Shown here: piece after piece, positions 29,053 through 39,171 of the stretch
How the letters are laid out: the number at the start of each line of letters is the position of its first letter
Position numbering within the stretch: the first letter of the stretch is position 1
Assembly: GCF_030852425.1 (NCBI RefSeq)
Contig: NZ_NSDM01000001.1
Span: forward strand, 62,001 to 126,000
Direction of reading: 5' to 3'
DNA: 64,000 nucleotides
From: Saccharothrix longispora
GTDB lineage: Bacteria; Actinomycetota; Actinomycetes; Mycobacteriales; Pseudonocardiaceae
Position numbers and translations under genes: made by a program
The notes under the pieces: generated by a model
Databases searched by the model: none
Told to the model about the DNA's origin: nothing
What the model saw: the letters and a program-made list of their open reading frames with translations, nothing else

Positions 29053-29110
29053 GCCCCCATTGTCCCCTGCCACCCGCTCTCCTCCCGCCACCGGCCGTGC
29101 GCCGCCGATG

Positions 29111-29136
29111 GTACTGTTCGTTCGAACGAACAGTAC
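29111..29136. promoter_or_regulatory. TetR operator, perfect 26-bp palindrome
   Basis: The half-site GTACTGTTCGTTC (29111-29123) is mirrored exactly by GAACGAACAGTAC (29124-29136), between divergent TetR and SDR starts and 16 bases upstream of the SDR start codon. The GTTCGTTCGAACGAAC core is typical of TetR operators. Confidence 0.85.
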
Positions 29137-29152
29137 AACTCCGGGAGGGCTC

Positions 29153-29944
29153 ATGCACGTCAGGGGAACCACCGCACTGGTCACCGGGGCCACCGGCGGG
29201 CTCGGGCAGGCCATCGCCCGCGCCCTGGCCGACCGGGGCGCGCGACTCGTGCTGACCGGGCGGCGGGTCGCCGAGCTGGAGCGGGTCGCCGACGCGACCG
29301 GCGGCCGCGTCGTGGCCGCGGACCTCGCCGACCCGGCCGACGTGGCGCGCCTGGTGGAGGAGGCGGGCGAGGTGGACGTGCTGGTCGCCAACGCCGCGCT
29401 GCCCGCCAACGGCGCGCTGCTCGACTTCACCCCCGAGCAGGTCAGGCGGGCCCTCGCGGTCAACCTGGAGGCGCCGATCGCCCTCACCCACGCCCTCGTC
29501 CCGGGGATGGTGGCGCGCGGGCGCGGGCACGTCGTGCACATCGGCTCGCTCGCGGGCAAGGTCGCCTCCGGCCACTCGTCGCTCTACAACGCGTCCAAGT
29601 TCGGCCTGCGCGGGTTCGCGCTGGGCATCCGGGAGGACCTGCGCGGCACCGGCGTCGGCGTCTCCGTCGTGGAGCCGGGCATGGTGCGCGACGCCGGGAT
29701 GTTCGCCGACGCGGGCGGCGTGCCGCCGAAGGGCGTGCGGACCGTGTCCCCGGCACAGGTCGCGGAGGCCGTCCTGGACGCCGTCGAGAAGGACCTGGCC
29801 GAGGTCGCCGTGGCACCGCCCGAGCTGCGGTTCGCCGCCACGCTCGGCGGCGCGTTCCCGACGTTCTCCTCCTGGTTGCAGCGGCGGATGGCCACCGACG
29901 AGATGCAGCGCCGCATGGCCGAGCCGAACAGGGCGAAGCGCTGA
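29153..29944 (+). CDS. Short-chain dehydrogenase/reductase
   Basis: 263 residues, classical SDR: cofactor loop TGATGGLGQAIA (about 11-22), NAA in VLVANAALP, catalytic Ser in HIGSLAGK and YxxxK in YNASKFGL. The Arg pair after the Gly-loop strand (TGRRVAELE) hints at NADP. ATG start with GGGAGGG 5 nt upstream, directly behind the TetR operator. The stop overlaps the P450 start (TGATG), so the two were an operon. Substrate unknown, possibly a steroid or fatty alcohol given the partner. Confidence 0.92.
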   Translation: MHVRGTTALVTGATGGLGQAIARALADRGARLVLTGRRVAELERVADATGGRVVAADLADPADVARLVEEAGEVDVLVANAALPANGALLDFTPEQVRRALAVNLEAPIALTHALVPGMVARGRGHVVHIGSLAGKVASGHSSLYNASKFGLRGFALGIREDLRGTGVGVSVVEPGMVRDAGMFADAGGVPPKGVRTVSPAQVAEAVLDAVEKDLAEVAVAPPELRFAATLGGAFPTFSSWLQRRMATDEMQRRMAEPNRAKR

Positions 29945-31274
29945 TGGCCCGCCCCGCGCCGACGACGGGCGCGCGGGCGGTGGACACCACCGCGATCCCG
30001 CACCCCCGGTGGCGGCTGCCGGTCGTCGGCGACGTCGTGGGCACGAGCCGCCGCACGCCCGTGCAGGACTCGATGCGCCTGGGCCGCGGCCTCGGGCCGA
30101 TCTTCACCCGCAAGTTCCTGGACCTGGAGATCGTGTTCGTGGCCGGCGGGGCGCTGACCGCCGAGCTGGCCGACGAGACCCGGTTCGCCAAGCACCTCGC
30201 GCCGGGCGTGGAGATGCCGCGCGGCATCGGCGGCGACGGCCTGTTCACCGCCTACAACCACGAGCCGAACTGGCGGGCCACCACCGGACGATGGTCGAGG
30301 TGACCGCGCAACTGGTGGCGAAGTGGGACCGCGGCGGCGAGGTCGACGTGTCGGCGGACATGACCGCGCTGGCCCTGGAGACCACCGGGCGGGTCGGGTT
30401 CGGCTACTCCTTCGAGTCGTTCGAGCGGTCCACCGCGCACCCGTTCGTGAGCGCCACGCTCGGCCCGCTGCGGTACGCCCAGCGCCGGAACTTCACGTTC
30501 CCGCTGGTCCGCACGCTGTTCGGCGGTCGGGCCGAGGAGCGGTACCGGAGGGACCTGGCCCACCTGGCCGAGGTCGTGGACGAGGTGGTCCGGGCGCGGC
30601 GCGCCGAGGGCGGCGGCGGGGCGGACCTGCTCGGGCTGATGCTCGACTCGGGCGCCCTCGACGAGGTGAACATCCGCGACCAGGTCATCACGTTCCTGAT
30701 CGCCGGGCACGAGACGACGTCCGGCGCGCTGTCGTTCGCCCTGCACTACCTGTCGCGCCACCCGGAGGTGGCCGAGAGGGCGCGGGCCGAGGTCGACGCG
30801 GTGTGGGGCGCGGCGGAGGCGCCGGAGTTCGAGCAGGTGGCCAAGCTGCGGTACGTGCGGCGGGTGCTGGACGAGGCGCTGCGGCTGTGGCCGACCGCGC
30901 CGGTGTACGCGCGGGAGGCGCGGCGCGGCACCGTGCTCGGCGGGCGGTACCCGCTCGAGGCGGGCCAGTGGGTCCTCGTCCTGCTGCCGCTGGTGCACCG
31001 GAACCCGGAGGTGTGGCCGTCACCGGAGTCGTTCGACCCGGACCGGTTCGCGCCGGATCGGGTGCGGGCCCGGCCGGCGCACGTCTACAAGCCGTTCGGG
31101 ACGGGCGAACGGGCGTGCATCGGGCGGCAGTTCGCGGTGCACGAGGCCACGCTGGCGCTGGGCACGCTGCTGCGCCGCTACGACCTGGTGGCGTCGCCGG
31201 ACCACCGGCTGCGGGTGGCGGAGGCGCTCACGCTCAAGCCGGAGGGCTTCACCCTCACCCCCCGCCGCCGCTGA
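29944..31274 (+). pseudogene. Cytochrome P450 (CYP102-like heme domain), disrupted by a short internal deletion
   Basis: The first frame runs from ATG 29944 through HPRWRLPVVGDV to AYNHEPNWRA and stops at 30303. A second frame resumes near 30288 at HRTMVEVTAQL and continues to 31274. Between them the C-helix segment expected after EPNW, about 18 residues, is absent, and the frame offset fits a loss of 3n+1 bases (about 55). The remainder looks intact: AGHETTSG (I-helix), EALR (ExxR) and FGTGERACIG (heme Cys). Loss of the C-helix should abolish heme binding. A sequence error is a less likely alternative. Confidence 0.8.
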
Positions 31275-31307
31275 CCGCCACCGTCGACCACCGGGGCGCG
31301 GGCGGGG

Positions 31308-32267
31308 TCACCGGAGCGCTTCCCGCACCGCGCGCTCCCGCTCCGGCGTCCAGATCCGCGGCCAGTCCACGCCGTCGCACTCGTCCCAGCAGCGCTGCAC
31401 GTCGAACGGCAGGCACCGCTCGAAGGCCGGCGACCGGCCGTGGCGCGGGGCCAGGGCGGCGTGCGCCGCCCGGAACGCCTCCTTCACCGTGCCGCCGGCG
31501 ACGTGCACCGACCCGACCGCGCGGCGCAGCTCGTCCAGGAAGTGGCGGGACCGGGCGATCGCGGCCTCCACCCCGCCCCGGTCGCGCGCCGGCGCGCCCC
31601 GCCCGCCGACGAGCTGCTCCGCGCCCAGGGCCGCGACCCGGTCCAGCGTCGAGGTCGCCCACTCGTCGTGGAACGCGTCCCCGGTGCAGGGCGCGGCCCC
31701 TCCCCCGACGAGGTCGCCCGCGAACAGGACGCGCTGGTGCGGCAGCCACACGAGGACGTCGCCCGCAGTGTGCCCCCGACCGGCGTACCGCAGCTCGACC
31801 ACGCCCCGGTCGCCGCCGAGCGGGATGGTGAGCCGGTCGGAGAACGTCATCGTCGGCCAGGTCAGGCCCGGGATGCCCGCGGGCTCCTCGAACAGGGCGG
31901 GCATCCGCCCGTGCTCGTGGGCCCGGTCGGCGCGACCGCGCTCGGCGATCAGCTCGCGGGTGTTCTCGTGCGCGATGACCTCGTCCGCCCCGAACGCGGA
32001 GGCGCCGAGCACGCGCACCGCGTGGTAGTGGCTCAGGACCAGGTGGCGGACCGGTTTGCCGGTGTGCCGGCGCAGCACGTCGAGCCAGCGGCGCGCGGCC
32101 TTCGGCGTGGCGCGGGCGTCCACGCAGACCAGGAAGTCCTCCCCCTCGATGGCACCCACGTTCGGGTGTCCCTCGGCGGTGAGGGCGTAGACGCCCTCGG
32201 CCAGTTCGACGAAGACCTCGTCCTCGGGCGTGAGGTCGGCGTCGGACGCGAACGGCTTCGGTGCCAC
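31308..32267 (-). CDS. Metallo-beta-lactamase-fold protein with variant metal motif
   Basis: 319 residues. The MBL fold is recognisable from FLVCVDARATP, LVLSHYHAVRVLGA, GRGHTAGDVLVW and VLFAGDLVGGG. The canonical HxHxDH reads HYHAVR, so the Asp and last His of the second metal site are missing, while the GRGHTAGD His and GD Asp remain. One-metal or non-hydrolytic activity is possible. The C-terminal region (WDECDGVDWPRIW) is unusual. I start at GTG 32267, 7 nt after TATGAT; an ATG pair at 32279 is the longer alternative. Confidence 0.82.
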   Translation of the reverse strand: MAPKPFASDADLTPEDEVFVELAEGVYALTAEGHPNVGAIEGEDFLVCVDARATPKAARRWLDVLRRHTGKPVRHLVLSHYHAVRVLGASAFGADEVIAHENTRELIAERGRADRAHEHGRMPALFEEPAGIPGLTWPTMTFSDRLTIPLGGDRGVVELRYAGRGHTAGDVLVWLPHQRVLFAGDLVGGGAAPCTGDAFHDEWATSTLDRVAALGAEQLVGGRGAPARDRGGVEAAIARSRHFLDELRRAVGSVHVAGGTVKEAFRAAHAALAPRHGRSPAFERCLPFDVQRCWDECDGVDWPRIWTPERERAVREALR

Positions 32268-32274
32268 ACCTCCC

Positions 32275-32280
32275 ATCATA
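32275..32280 (-). promoter_or_regulatory. -10 box TATGAT of a leaderless promoter
   Basis: TATGAT, close to the consensus TATAAT, on the minus strand, followed by 7 nt and GTG 32267 of the MBL-fold gene. It overlaps the alternative ATG codons, which argues against those being the start. Confidence 0.6.
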
Positions 32281-32323
32281 GGCGGTCGCGGTCACCCCCA
32301 GTGATGCCCCGTTGACGCAGCGG

Positions 32324-34048
32324 TCACCCTGACGAGCGGATCTCCACGATCGGCAACCGCAGCGCGCCCGGCGCGTGGGCCGGGACGGCCGGTGCCGCCG
32401 GCGGCACCGGCGCGATCCGCCGGTACCCCTCGCCCTGCGCCGGCCGCAGGTCCCGCTCCCCCTTGTTCGGCCACAGCGAGAAGGCCCGCTCGGCCTGCGC
32501 CGTGATGGTGAGGGACGGGTTGACGCCGAGGTTGGCCGAGATCGCGGCGCCGTCGACGACCGACAGGGTCGGGTGGCCGTAGGCGCGGTGGTACGGGTCG
32601 ATGACGCCCGCCGCCGGGTCGGAGCCGATGGGGCAGCCGCCGATGAAGTGGGCGGTGAGGGGGATGTTGAACAGCTCGCCCCACGTGCCGCCCGGGATGC
32701 CGCCGATGGCCTCCGCCGCCCGGAGGTTCGCCTCGTGCCCGGCCGGGATGAACGTCGGGTTCGGCTCGCCGTGCCCCTGCCGGGAGCCGAGCTTCCGGCG
32801 GCCGAACAGGCCCCTGCCCGGGTACGTGGTGATCGAGTTGTCCAGGCTCTGCATCACCAGCAGGATCACCGTCCGCTCGCTCCAGCGGTGCACGGACAGC
32901 AGCCGCGCCAGGCGGACCGGGTGGCGGACCGCCTGCGCCAGGAACTGGAGCAGGCGCGGCGTGGACTTCGCGCCGTCCGTGGCCAGCGTCTGGAGCAGCC
33001 CCATGACGTTGCTGCCCTTGCCGTAGCGCACCGGCTCGATGTGGGTCTGCTCGTCCGGGTGGATCGACGAGGTGATGGCCACGCCCTGGCTGAAGTTCCG
33101 GTCCTCGTCCACGGTGTAGCGGCCCGCGCCGATGATCGCCTCGGAGTTGGTCCGGGTCAGCTCGCCGAGCCGGTCCGACAGGCGGGGCAGCGCGCCGGTG
33201 CTCTTCATCCGGTGCAGGAGTTGCTGGGTGCCCCACGTGCCGGCGGCCAGCACGACCTGCCCGGCGGTGATCGTGCGGCGGCCCTTGCGGAGCTTGCCGC
33301 CGGTGCGGCGGGTGCCCACCGCCCACGTGCCGTCCGACACCTGCCGCAGGTCGGTGACGGTGGTGAGCGGCAGCACGGTCGCCCCGTTCCGCTCGGCCAG
33401 GTACAGGTAGTTCTTGACCAGGGTGTTCTTCGCGCCGACCCGGCACCCGGACATGCACGCGCCGCACTCGGTGCAGCCGGTCCGGGCGGGGCCCGCGCCG
33501 CCGAAGTAGGGGTCCTCGGCCTGCCGGCCCGGCTCGCCGAAGTACACGCCGACCGGCGTCGGGTGGTAGCTGTCGGACACGCCCATCTCGGCCGCGACCT
33601 GCCGCATCACGTGGTCCGACGGCGTGGTGGTCGGGTTCTCCACGACGCCGAGCATCCGCGACGCCTGGTCGTAGAACGGCGCCAGCTCGGACTCCCAGTC
33701 GGTGATGTGCGCCCACTGGCGGTCCCGGTAGAACGGGGCGAGCGGCCGGTACAGGGTGTTCGCGTAGACCAGGGAGCCGCCGCCGACGCCGGAGCCGGCC
33801 AGCACCATGACGTTGCGCAGGGCGTGGATGCGCTGGATGCCGTAGCAACCGATCGCGGGCGCCCACAGGTAGCGGCGCAGGTTCCACGAGGTCTCGGCGA
33901 ACTCGTCGTCGGCGAACCGGCGGCCCGCCTCGACGACGGCCACCCGGTAGCCCTTCTCCACCAGCCTGAGCGCGGCGACGCTGCCGCCGAAGCCAGAGCC
34001 CACGACCACGACGTCGAAGTCGGTGTTGTTACCGGCGAGTTCACCCAT
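32324..34048 (-). CDS. choD: GMC-type FAD oxidoreductase, cholesterol oxidase-like
   Basis: 574 residues. The N-terminal FAD-binding motif is VVVVGSGFGGSVAALRL (about 14-30), with the GMC signature GSGVGGGSLVYAN near residue 87 and C-terminal IGGCPIGSD and GVNPSLTITA. A Cys-rich segment CTECGACMSGCRVGAKN lies mid-protein, seen in the ChoD branch. Position directly next to guaB3 matches M. tuberculosis choD (Rv3409c). Actual sterol oxidation by ChoD homologues is disputed, so the substrate is open. The ATG lies 7 nt after TAACCT, hence probably leaderless. Confidence 0.88.
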   Translation of the reverse strand: MGELAGNNTDFDVVVVGSGFGGSVAALRLVEKGYRVAVVEAGRRFADDEFAETSWNLRRYLWAPAIGCYGIQRIHALRNVMVLAGSGVGGGSLVYANTLYRPLAPFYRDRQWAHITDWESELAPFYDQASRMLGVVENPTTTPSDHVMRQVAAEMGVSDSYHPTPVGVYFGEPGRQAEDPYFGGAGPARTGCTECGACMSGCRVGAKNTLVKNYLYLAERNGATVLPLTTVTDLRQVSDGTWAVGTRRTGGKLRKGRRTITAGQVVLAAGTWGTQQLLHRMKSTGALPRLSDRLGELTRTNSEAIIGAGRYTVDEDRNFSQGVAITSSIHPDEQTHIEPVRYGKGSNVMGLLQTLATDGAKSTPRLLQFLAQAVRHPVRLARLLSVHRWSERTVILLVMQSLDNSITTYPGRGLFGRRKLGSRQGHGEPNPTFIPAGHEANLRAAEAIGGIPGGTWGELFNIPLTAHFIGGCPIGSDPAAGVIDPYHRAYGHPTLSVVDGAAISANLGVNPSLTITAQAERAFSLWPNKGERDLRPAQGEGYRRIAPVPPAAPAVPAHAPGALRLPIVEIRSSG

Positions 34049-34055
34049 GTCCGCG

Positions 34056-34061
34056 AGGTTA
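34056..34061 (-). promoter_or_regulatory. -10 box TAACCT of a leaderless promoter
   Basis: TAACCT on the minus strand, 7 nt upstream of the choD ATG. The direct repeat GTTAC-N5-GTTAC just upstream could be a regulator site. Confidence 0.5.
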
Positions 34062-34115
34062 GGCGTAACTTCCGGTAACAGCTAGTTCTCGATCGGTTCA
34101 GACGCCCACGCGGAA

Positions 34116-34143
34116 GAGCCCCCGCCGAGGACGACGGGGGCTC
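34116..34143. terminator. Terminator downstream of guaB3
   Basis: GAGCCCCCG (34116-34124) pairs with CGGGGGCTC (34135-34143) around a 10-nt loop, 16 bases past the guaB3 stop. Confidence 0.7.
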
Positions 34144-34158
34144 CTGGCGCGAAGCGGG

Positions 34159-35292
34159 TCAGCCGCGGATGGTCAGGCCGACCTTCTGGAACTCCTTGAG
34201 GTCGGAGTACCCGGTCTTGGCCATCGCCCGGCGCAGCGAGCCGAACAGGTTCGTCACGCCCCGCGGGTCCACCGACGGGCCGAACAGCAGGCTGCGCAGG
34301 TCCACGACCTGGTCGACGCCGGTCGACACGTGGCTGCGCGGCACCGACGGGTGCGCGGACGCCGCCGTCCAGTACAGCCCCTGCGCGGGCGCCTCCGCCG
34401 CGGCGGCCAGCGGTTCGCCCAGCATCACCGCGTCCGCGCCGCAGGCGATCGACTTCGCCACGTCACCGCTGGTCAGCACGCCACCGTCGGCGATCACGTG
34501 CACGTACCGGCCACCGGTCTCGTCCAGGTAGTCCCGGCGCGCGGCGGCCGCGTCGGCGATGGCCGTGGCCATCGGCACGCCGATGCCGAGCACCGCGTCC
34601 GTCGTCGTCACGCCCGGCGTGTAGCCGTAACCGACGATCACGCCCGCCGCGCCCGTGCGCATCAGGTGCATCGCCGTCCGGTAGTCGCCGACACCACCCG
34701 CGATCACCGGCACGTCCAGGTCCGCGATGAACGACTTCAGGTTCAGCGGCTCGCCGTCGCGCGACACGTGCTCCGCGGAGATGATCGTGCCCTGCACGAC
34801 CAGCACCTCCACACCCGCCGCCAGCAGGTCCGGGGTCAGCTCGGCGGCCCGCTGCGGGCTGACCCGCACCGCGACCGTCACGCCCGACTCGCGCACCTGC
34901 TTGATCGCCTCGGCGATCAGGTCCATCCGGACCGGCGCGGAGTGCAGCTCCTGGAGCACCCTCACCGGCGCGGCCGGGTCGTCGGTGTCCTCCACCGACT
35001 GCACCAGCCGGAACAACGCCTCTTCCACGTCGCCGTGCCGGGCCCACAGGCCCTCCGCGTTGAGGACGCCCAAGCCGCCCAGCTCGCCGATCGCGACCGC
35101 CGTGCCCGGCGACACGATCGCGTCGGTCGGGTGGGTGATCAGCGGGATCTCGAACCGGTAGGCGTCGATCTGCCACGCCGTCGAGACGTCCTTCGAGGAC
35201 CGGGTCCTCCGGGACGGGATGATCTCGACGTCGTCCAGCTCGTAGGCCCGCCTCGCGGTCCGGCCCATGCCGATCTCGACCAGATCGCGCAC
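34159..35292 (-). CDS. guaB3: GuaB3-family IMP dehydrogenase-related protein
   Basis: 377 residues. TIM-barrel IMPDH-like protein without CBS domains, the actinobacterial GuaB3 family. The N-terminal MGRTARRAYELDDVEIIPSRRTRS is characteristic, as are VSPGTAVAIGELGGLGVLNAEGLW and the VIAGGVGDYRTAMHLMRTGAAGVIVGYG phosphate-binding region. The IMPDH catalytic GSICTTR loop is absent, replaced by GYGYTPGVTTTD. Recent work describes GuaB3 enzymes as GMP reductase-like; that assignment here is inference. It lies 60 bp behind guaB and is likely co-transcribed. Confidence 0.93.
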   Translation of the reverse strand: MRDLVEIGMGRTARRAYELDDVEIIPSRRTRSSKDVSTAWQIDAYRFEIPLITHPTDAIVSPGTAVAIGELGGLGVLNAEGLWARHGDVEEALFRLVQSVEDTDDPAAPVRVLQELHSAPVRMDLIAEAIKQVRESGVTVAVRVSPQRAAELTPDLLAAGVEVLVVQGTIISAEHVSRDGEPLNLKSFIADLDVPVIAGGVGDYRTAMHLMRTGAAGVIVGYGYTPGVTTTDAVLGIGVPMATAIADAAAARRDYLDETGGRYVHVIADGGVLTSGDVAKSIACGADAVMLGEPLAAAAEAPAQGLYWTAASAHPSVPRSHVSTGVDQVVDLRSLLFGPSVDPRGVTNLFGSLRRAMAKTGYSDLKEFQKVGLTIRG

Positions 35293-35352
35293 CTCAGTCG
35301 TCCTTCCGTGGAGCCAGCAGAACCAGTGGACCTTAGCTCAGTGCGACGCGGT

Positions 35353-36939
<1,587 letters not shown>

Positions 36940-36993
36940 TCAGCCCATGGTATCTGGACGTGGTCGGGGGTCGGCCCGGTACCGTGCGGGGTC

Positions 36994-37383
36994 GTGCCGC
37001 ACGACGCGTTGCCACCAGACCCGTTCGCAGGTGATCCGGACGACCCGGCCAGGGCGCTCGGCGAACCCGAACCCGATCACGACCACCCGCCGATGGACGA
37101 CGAGGAGCGGGCCGAGCTGGTCGGGGACCTCAGCGACCTCGCGGTGTACCAGGCGCTGCTCGAACCCCGTGCCGTGCGCGGGATCGTGGTCGACTGCGGC
37201 GAGTGCCAGGAGCCGCACTACCACGACTGGGCACTGCTCAGGTCGAGCCTGGAGCAGCTGCTGGCCGACGGTCGCATGCGCCCGCACGAACCCGCGTACG
37301 ACCCCGACCCGGCGGCCTACGTCAGCTGGGAGTACTGCCGCGGTTACGCGGACGGGGTCACCGCGACCGAGAGCGCCCGCTGA
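36994..37383 (+). CDS. DUF5319-family protein (Rv3412-like)
   Basis: 129-residue acidic soluble protein conserved in actinobacteria beside guaB and sigD. Visible features are DPFAGDPDDPA near the N-terminus, DCGECQEPHYHDWALLR (possible Cys/His metal site) and YVSWEYCRGYADGV at the end. No function is established. GTG 36994 lies 8 nt after TACCGT, so probably leaderless. A strong terminator follows. Confidence 0.8.
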   Translation: MPHDALPPDPFAGDPDDPARALGEPEPDHDHPPMDDEERAELVGDLSDLAVYQALLEPRAVRGIVVDCGECQEPHYHDWALLRSSLEQLLADGRMRPHEPAYDPDPAAYVSWEYCRGYADGVTATESAR

Positions 37384-37385
37384 CG

Positions 37386-37429
37386 GTGTGACGAAGCCCG
37401 CCCCCGTCGGGGAGCGGGCTTCGTCACAC
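37386..37429. terminator. Bidirectional terminator between the DUF5319 gene and rsdA
   Basis: Perfect 16-bp stem (37386-37401 with 37414-37429), loop of 12 nt, between two convergent genes. It begins 3 bases after the DUF5319 stop. Confidence 0.85.
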
Positions 37430-37440
37430 GCGGTTCGCGC

Positions 37441-38370
37441 TCACCGCTCGGAGGTGCTCTGCGTCTCCGCCTGGCCGGCGGACTGCCCCGCGTTGCCCGG
37501 CGACTCCGTCTCGCCGCGCGAACCCGTCGGATCACCGGACACCCCGCCGGTCGGCAGGACCGGGGCGGTCGTCGTGGTCGTCGTCGGGACCGTCGGCTCG
37601 GTCGGCTGGACCGGGAGGACCGGGGTGGTGGTCGGGGACGTCGGCGACGGCAGGTCGCTCGGCTTGACCGGGACCACCGCCGTGCTCGACGGGACCGGCG
37701 TGGCCGGCGTGGTCGTCGGGGTCGCCGAGGTGCTCTCCAGCATCTGCTTCTTGAGGGACTCGTGCGTCTGGGCCAGGTCGTCCTTGCCGTCGTCGTGGGA
37801 GACCGACCCCAGGTACTGGTCCGCCTTGTCGAGGGCGTCCTTCGCCTCGTCGTAGCGGCCCTCGCGCAGTGCGACGGTCGCCCGGTCGAGGTCGCTCCTG
37901 ACCGTCACGGCGGCCTCGACCGACCGCGCGTGGTCGGAGTAGAGGACCCTCGTCAGGCCCCAGAGCGTGTCGCCGGGCTGGGCGTCCCTCGCGACCAGGC
38001 TCATCCCGGTGAACGCGATGGCCAGCACGGCGGCGGCGCTCGCGAGGGGGATGAGGAAGCGGTGCCTGCCCCGCGCCCGGGGGCGTGCCGCGGCGATGGT
38101 GGCCACGGCGGTGTCGGTGTCGACGAGTTCGCCCACCGGGCGGCTGTCCACCTCGCGCCGCCACGCCAGCAGCAGCGCGTTCAGCTCGTCCCCCGCGAGC
38201 GCGTCCGCCTGCTCGGTGTCGCGCCCACCGAGCGCGTCCAGCAGGGCGTCGTCAGCCCGGATGCCCGCGAGGTCGTCCCCAGGACCGACCAGGGTGTCAT
38301 CCGGTTGCGGCGGTCTCTCATCTCGTCCGCGCACGACTTCTCCGTTGCCCTTCTCGTGCTGGTCAGCCAC
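37441..38370 (-). CDS. rsdA: Anti-sigma-D factor (RsdA family)
   Basis: 309 residues. The N-terminal cytoplasmic region has the RsdA sigma-binding signature (DDALLDALGGRD, then ALLLAWRREVDSRPV, about 40-75). One transmembrane helix (about 104-124) is followed by an external helical part (DTLWGLTRVLYSDHARSVEAAVTVRSD) and a Thr/Pro-rich tail. It starts at the base adjacent to the sigD stop, so the two are coupled. By analogy with mycobacteria it sequesters SigD until proteolysed. No zinc HxxxCxxC motif is present, as expected for RsdA. Confidence 0.9.
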   Translation of the reverse strand: MADQHEKGNGEVVRGRDERPPQPDDTLVGPGDDLAGIRADDALLDALGGRDTEQADALAGDELNALLLAWRREVDSRPVGELVDTDTAVATIAAARPRARGRHRFLIPLASAAAVLAIAFTGMSLVARDAQPGDTLWGLTRVLYSDHARSVEAAVTVRSDLDRATVALREGRYDEAKDALDKADQYLGSVSHDDGKDDLAQTHESLKKQMLESTSATPTTTPATPVPSSTAVVPVKPSDLPSPTSPTTTPVLPVQPTEPTVPTTTTTTAPVLPTGGVSGDPTGSRGETESPGNAGQSAGQAETQSTSER

Positions 38371-38943
38371 TCAGACCACCTCCTCCGAAGCCAACGTCTT
38401 GCGCAGCCGGGCCAGGGCGCGGTGCTGCGCCACCCGGACCGCGCCGGGCGTGGACCCGACCGCGTCGGCGGTCTCCTCGGCCGACAGGCCGACGACCACT
38501 CGGAGCAGCAGGATCTCCCGCTGCTTCTCGGGAAGGACTTTCAGGAGGACGGCCATCCGGTCGGACAGCTCACCCTGCATGGCCCGCTGCTCCGGACCCG
38601 CCTCCGTCTCGGGGGCGTCCGGCACCTCCGGGACCGGCTCGGACCGGTTCCGGGCTGCGGAGCGATGCGCGTCGGCCACCTTGTGCGCGGCGATCCCGTA
38701 CACGAACGCCAAGAACGGCCGACCCTGGTCGCGATAGCTGGGCAGGGCCGTCAGCACCGCGAGACACACCTCCTGGGCCACGTCGTCCGCCGAAGCGAAA
38801 GACCTCTCCTGCCTTCCGACACGGGCGCGGCAGTACCGCACCACCAAGGGGCGGATGGATGCCAGGAGCCGCTCGATCGCGTGGCGGTCGCCTTCGACGG
38901 CCGCGCCCACTTCGGCGTCCAGTCCGTCCCCCAAGTTGGTCAT
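38371..38943 (-). CDS. sigD: ECF RNA polymerase sigma factor SigD
   Basis: 190 residues. Sigma-70 region 2 (RPLVVRYCRARVG, DDVAQEVCLAVLTALPSYRDQGRPFLAFVYGIAAHKVAD, about 28-90) and region 4 (LPEKQREILLLRVVVGLSAEETADAVGSTPGAVRVAQHRAL, about 135-180). ATG start at the conserved MTNLGDGLDAEV. The partner RsdA follows immediately. SigD-type factors control stationary-phase and cell-envelope genes in mycobacteria. Its position between guaB and the BldM-like gene is also that of the Streptomyces homologue. Confidence 0.93.
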   Translation of the reverse strand: MTNLGDGLDAEVGAAVEGDRHAIERLLASIRPLVVRYCRARVGRQERSFASADDVAQEVCLAVLTALPSYRDQGRPFLAFVYGIAAHKVADAHRSAARNRSEPVPEVPDAPETEAGPEQRAMQGELSDRMAVLLKVLPEKQREILLLRVVVGLSAEETADAVGSTPGAVRVAQHRALARLRKTLASEEVV

Positions 38944-39171
38944 CGCAGACAACAGCCCTGGTGTTACGCGTAGGCGTACCGACAACGAACGGCACGGGAC
39001 GATCTACGTCGCCCGCACCGGCGATGCTTACCGTACCGGTCCGAACGCGGGGTGTCGGGCAACGGGTACGCGGAGTGCGCGTGACCAGCGGACACGCCGT
39101 ACGCAACGAGCCGGCCCGGCGACGATGACGTCGACCGGGCCGGCAAGAGGAAGGAGCCGGTGTGACCCGCC

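Noticed and set aside
29944..31274. Programmed ribosomal frameshift in the P450
   Set aside because: No slippery sequence, and about 18 conserved residues are physically missing at the junction.
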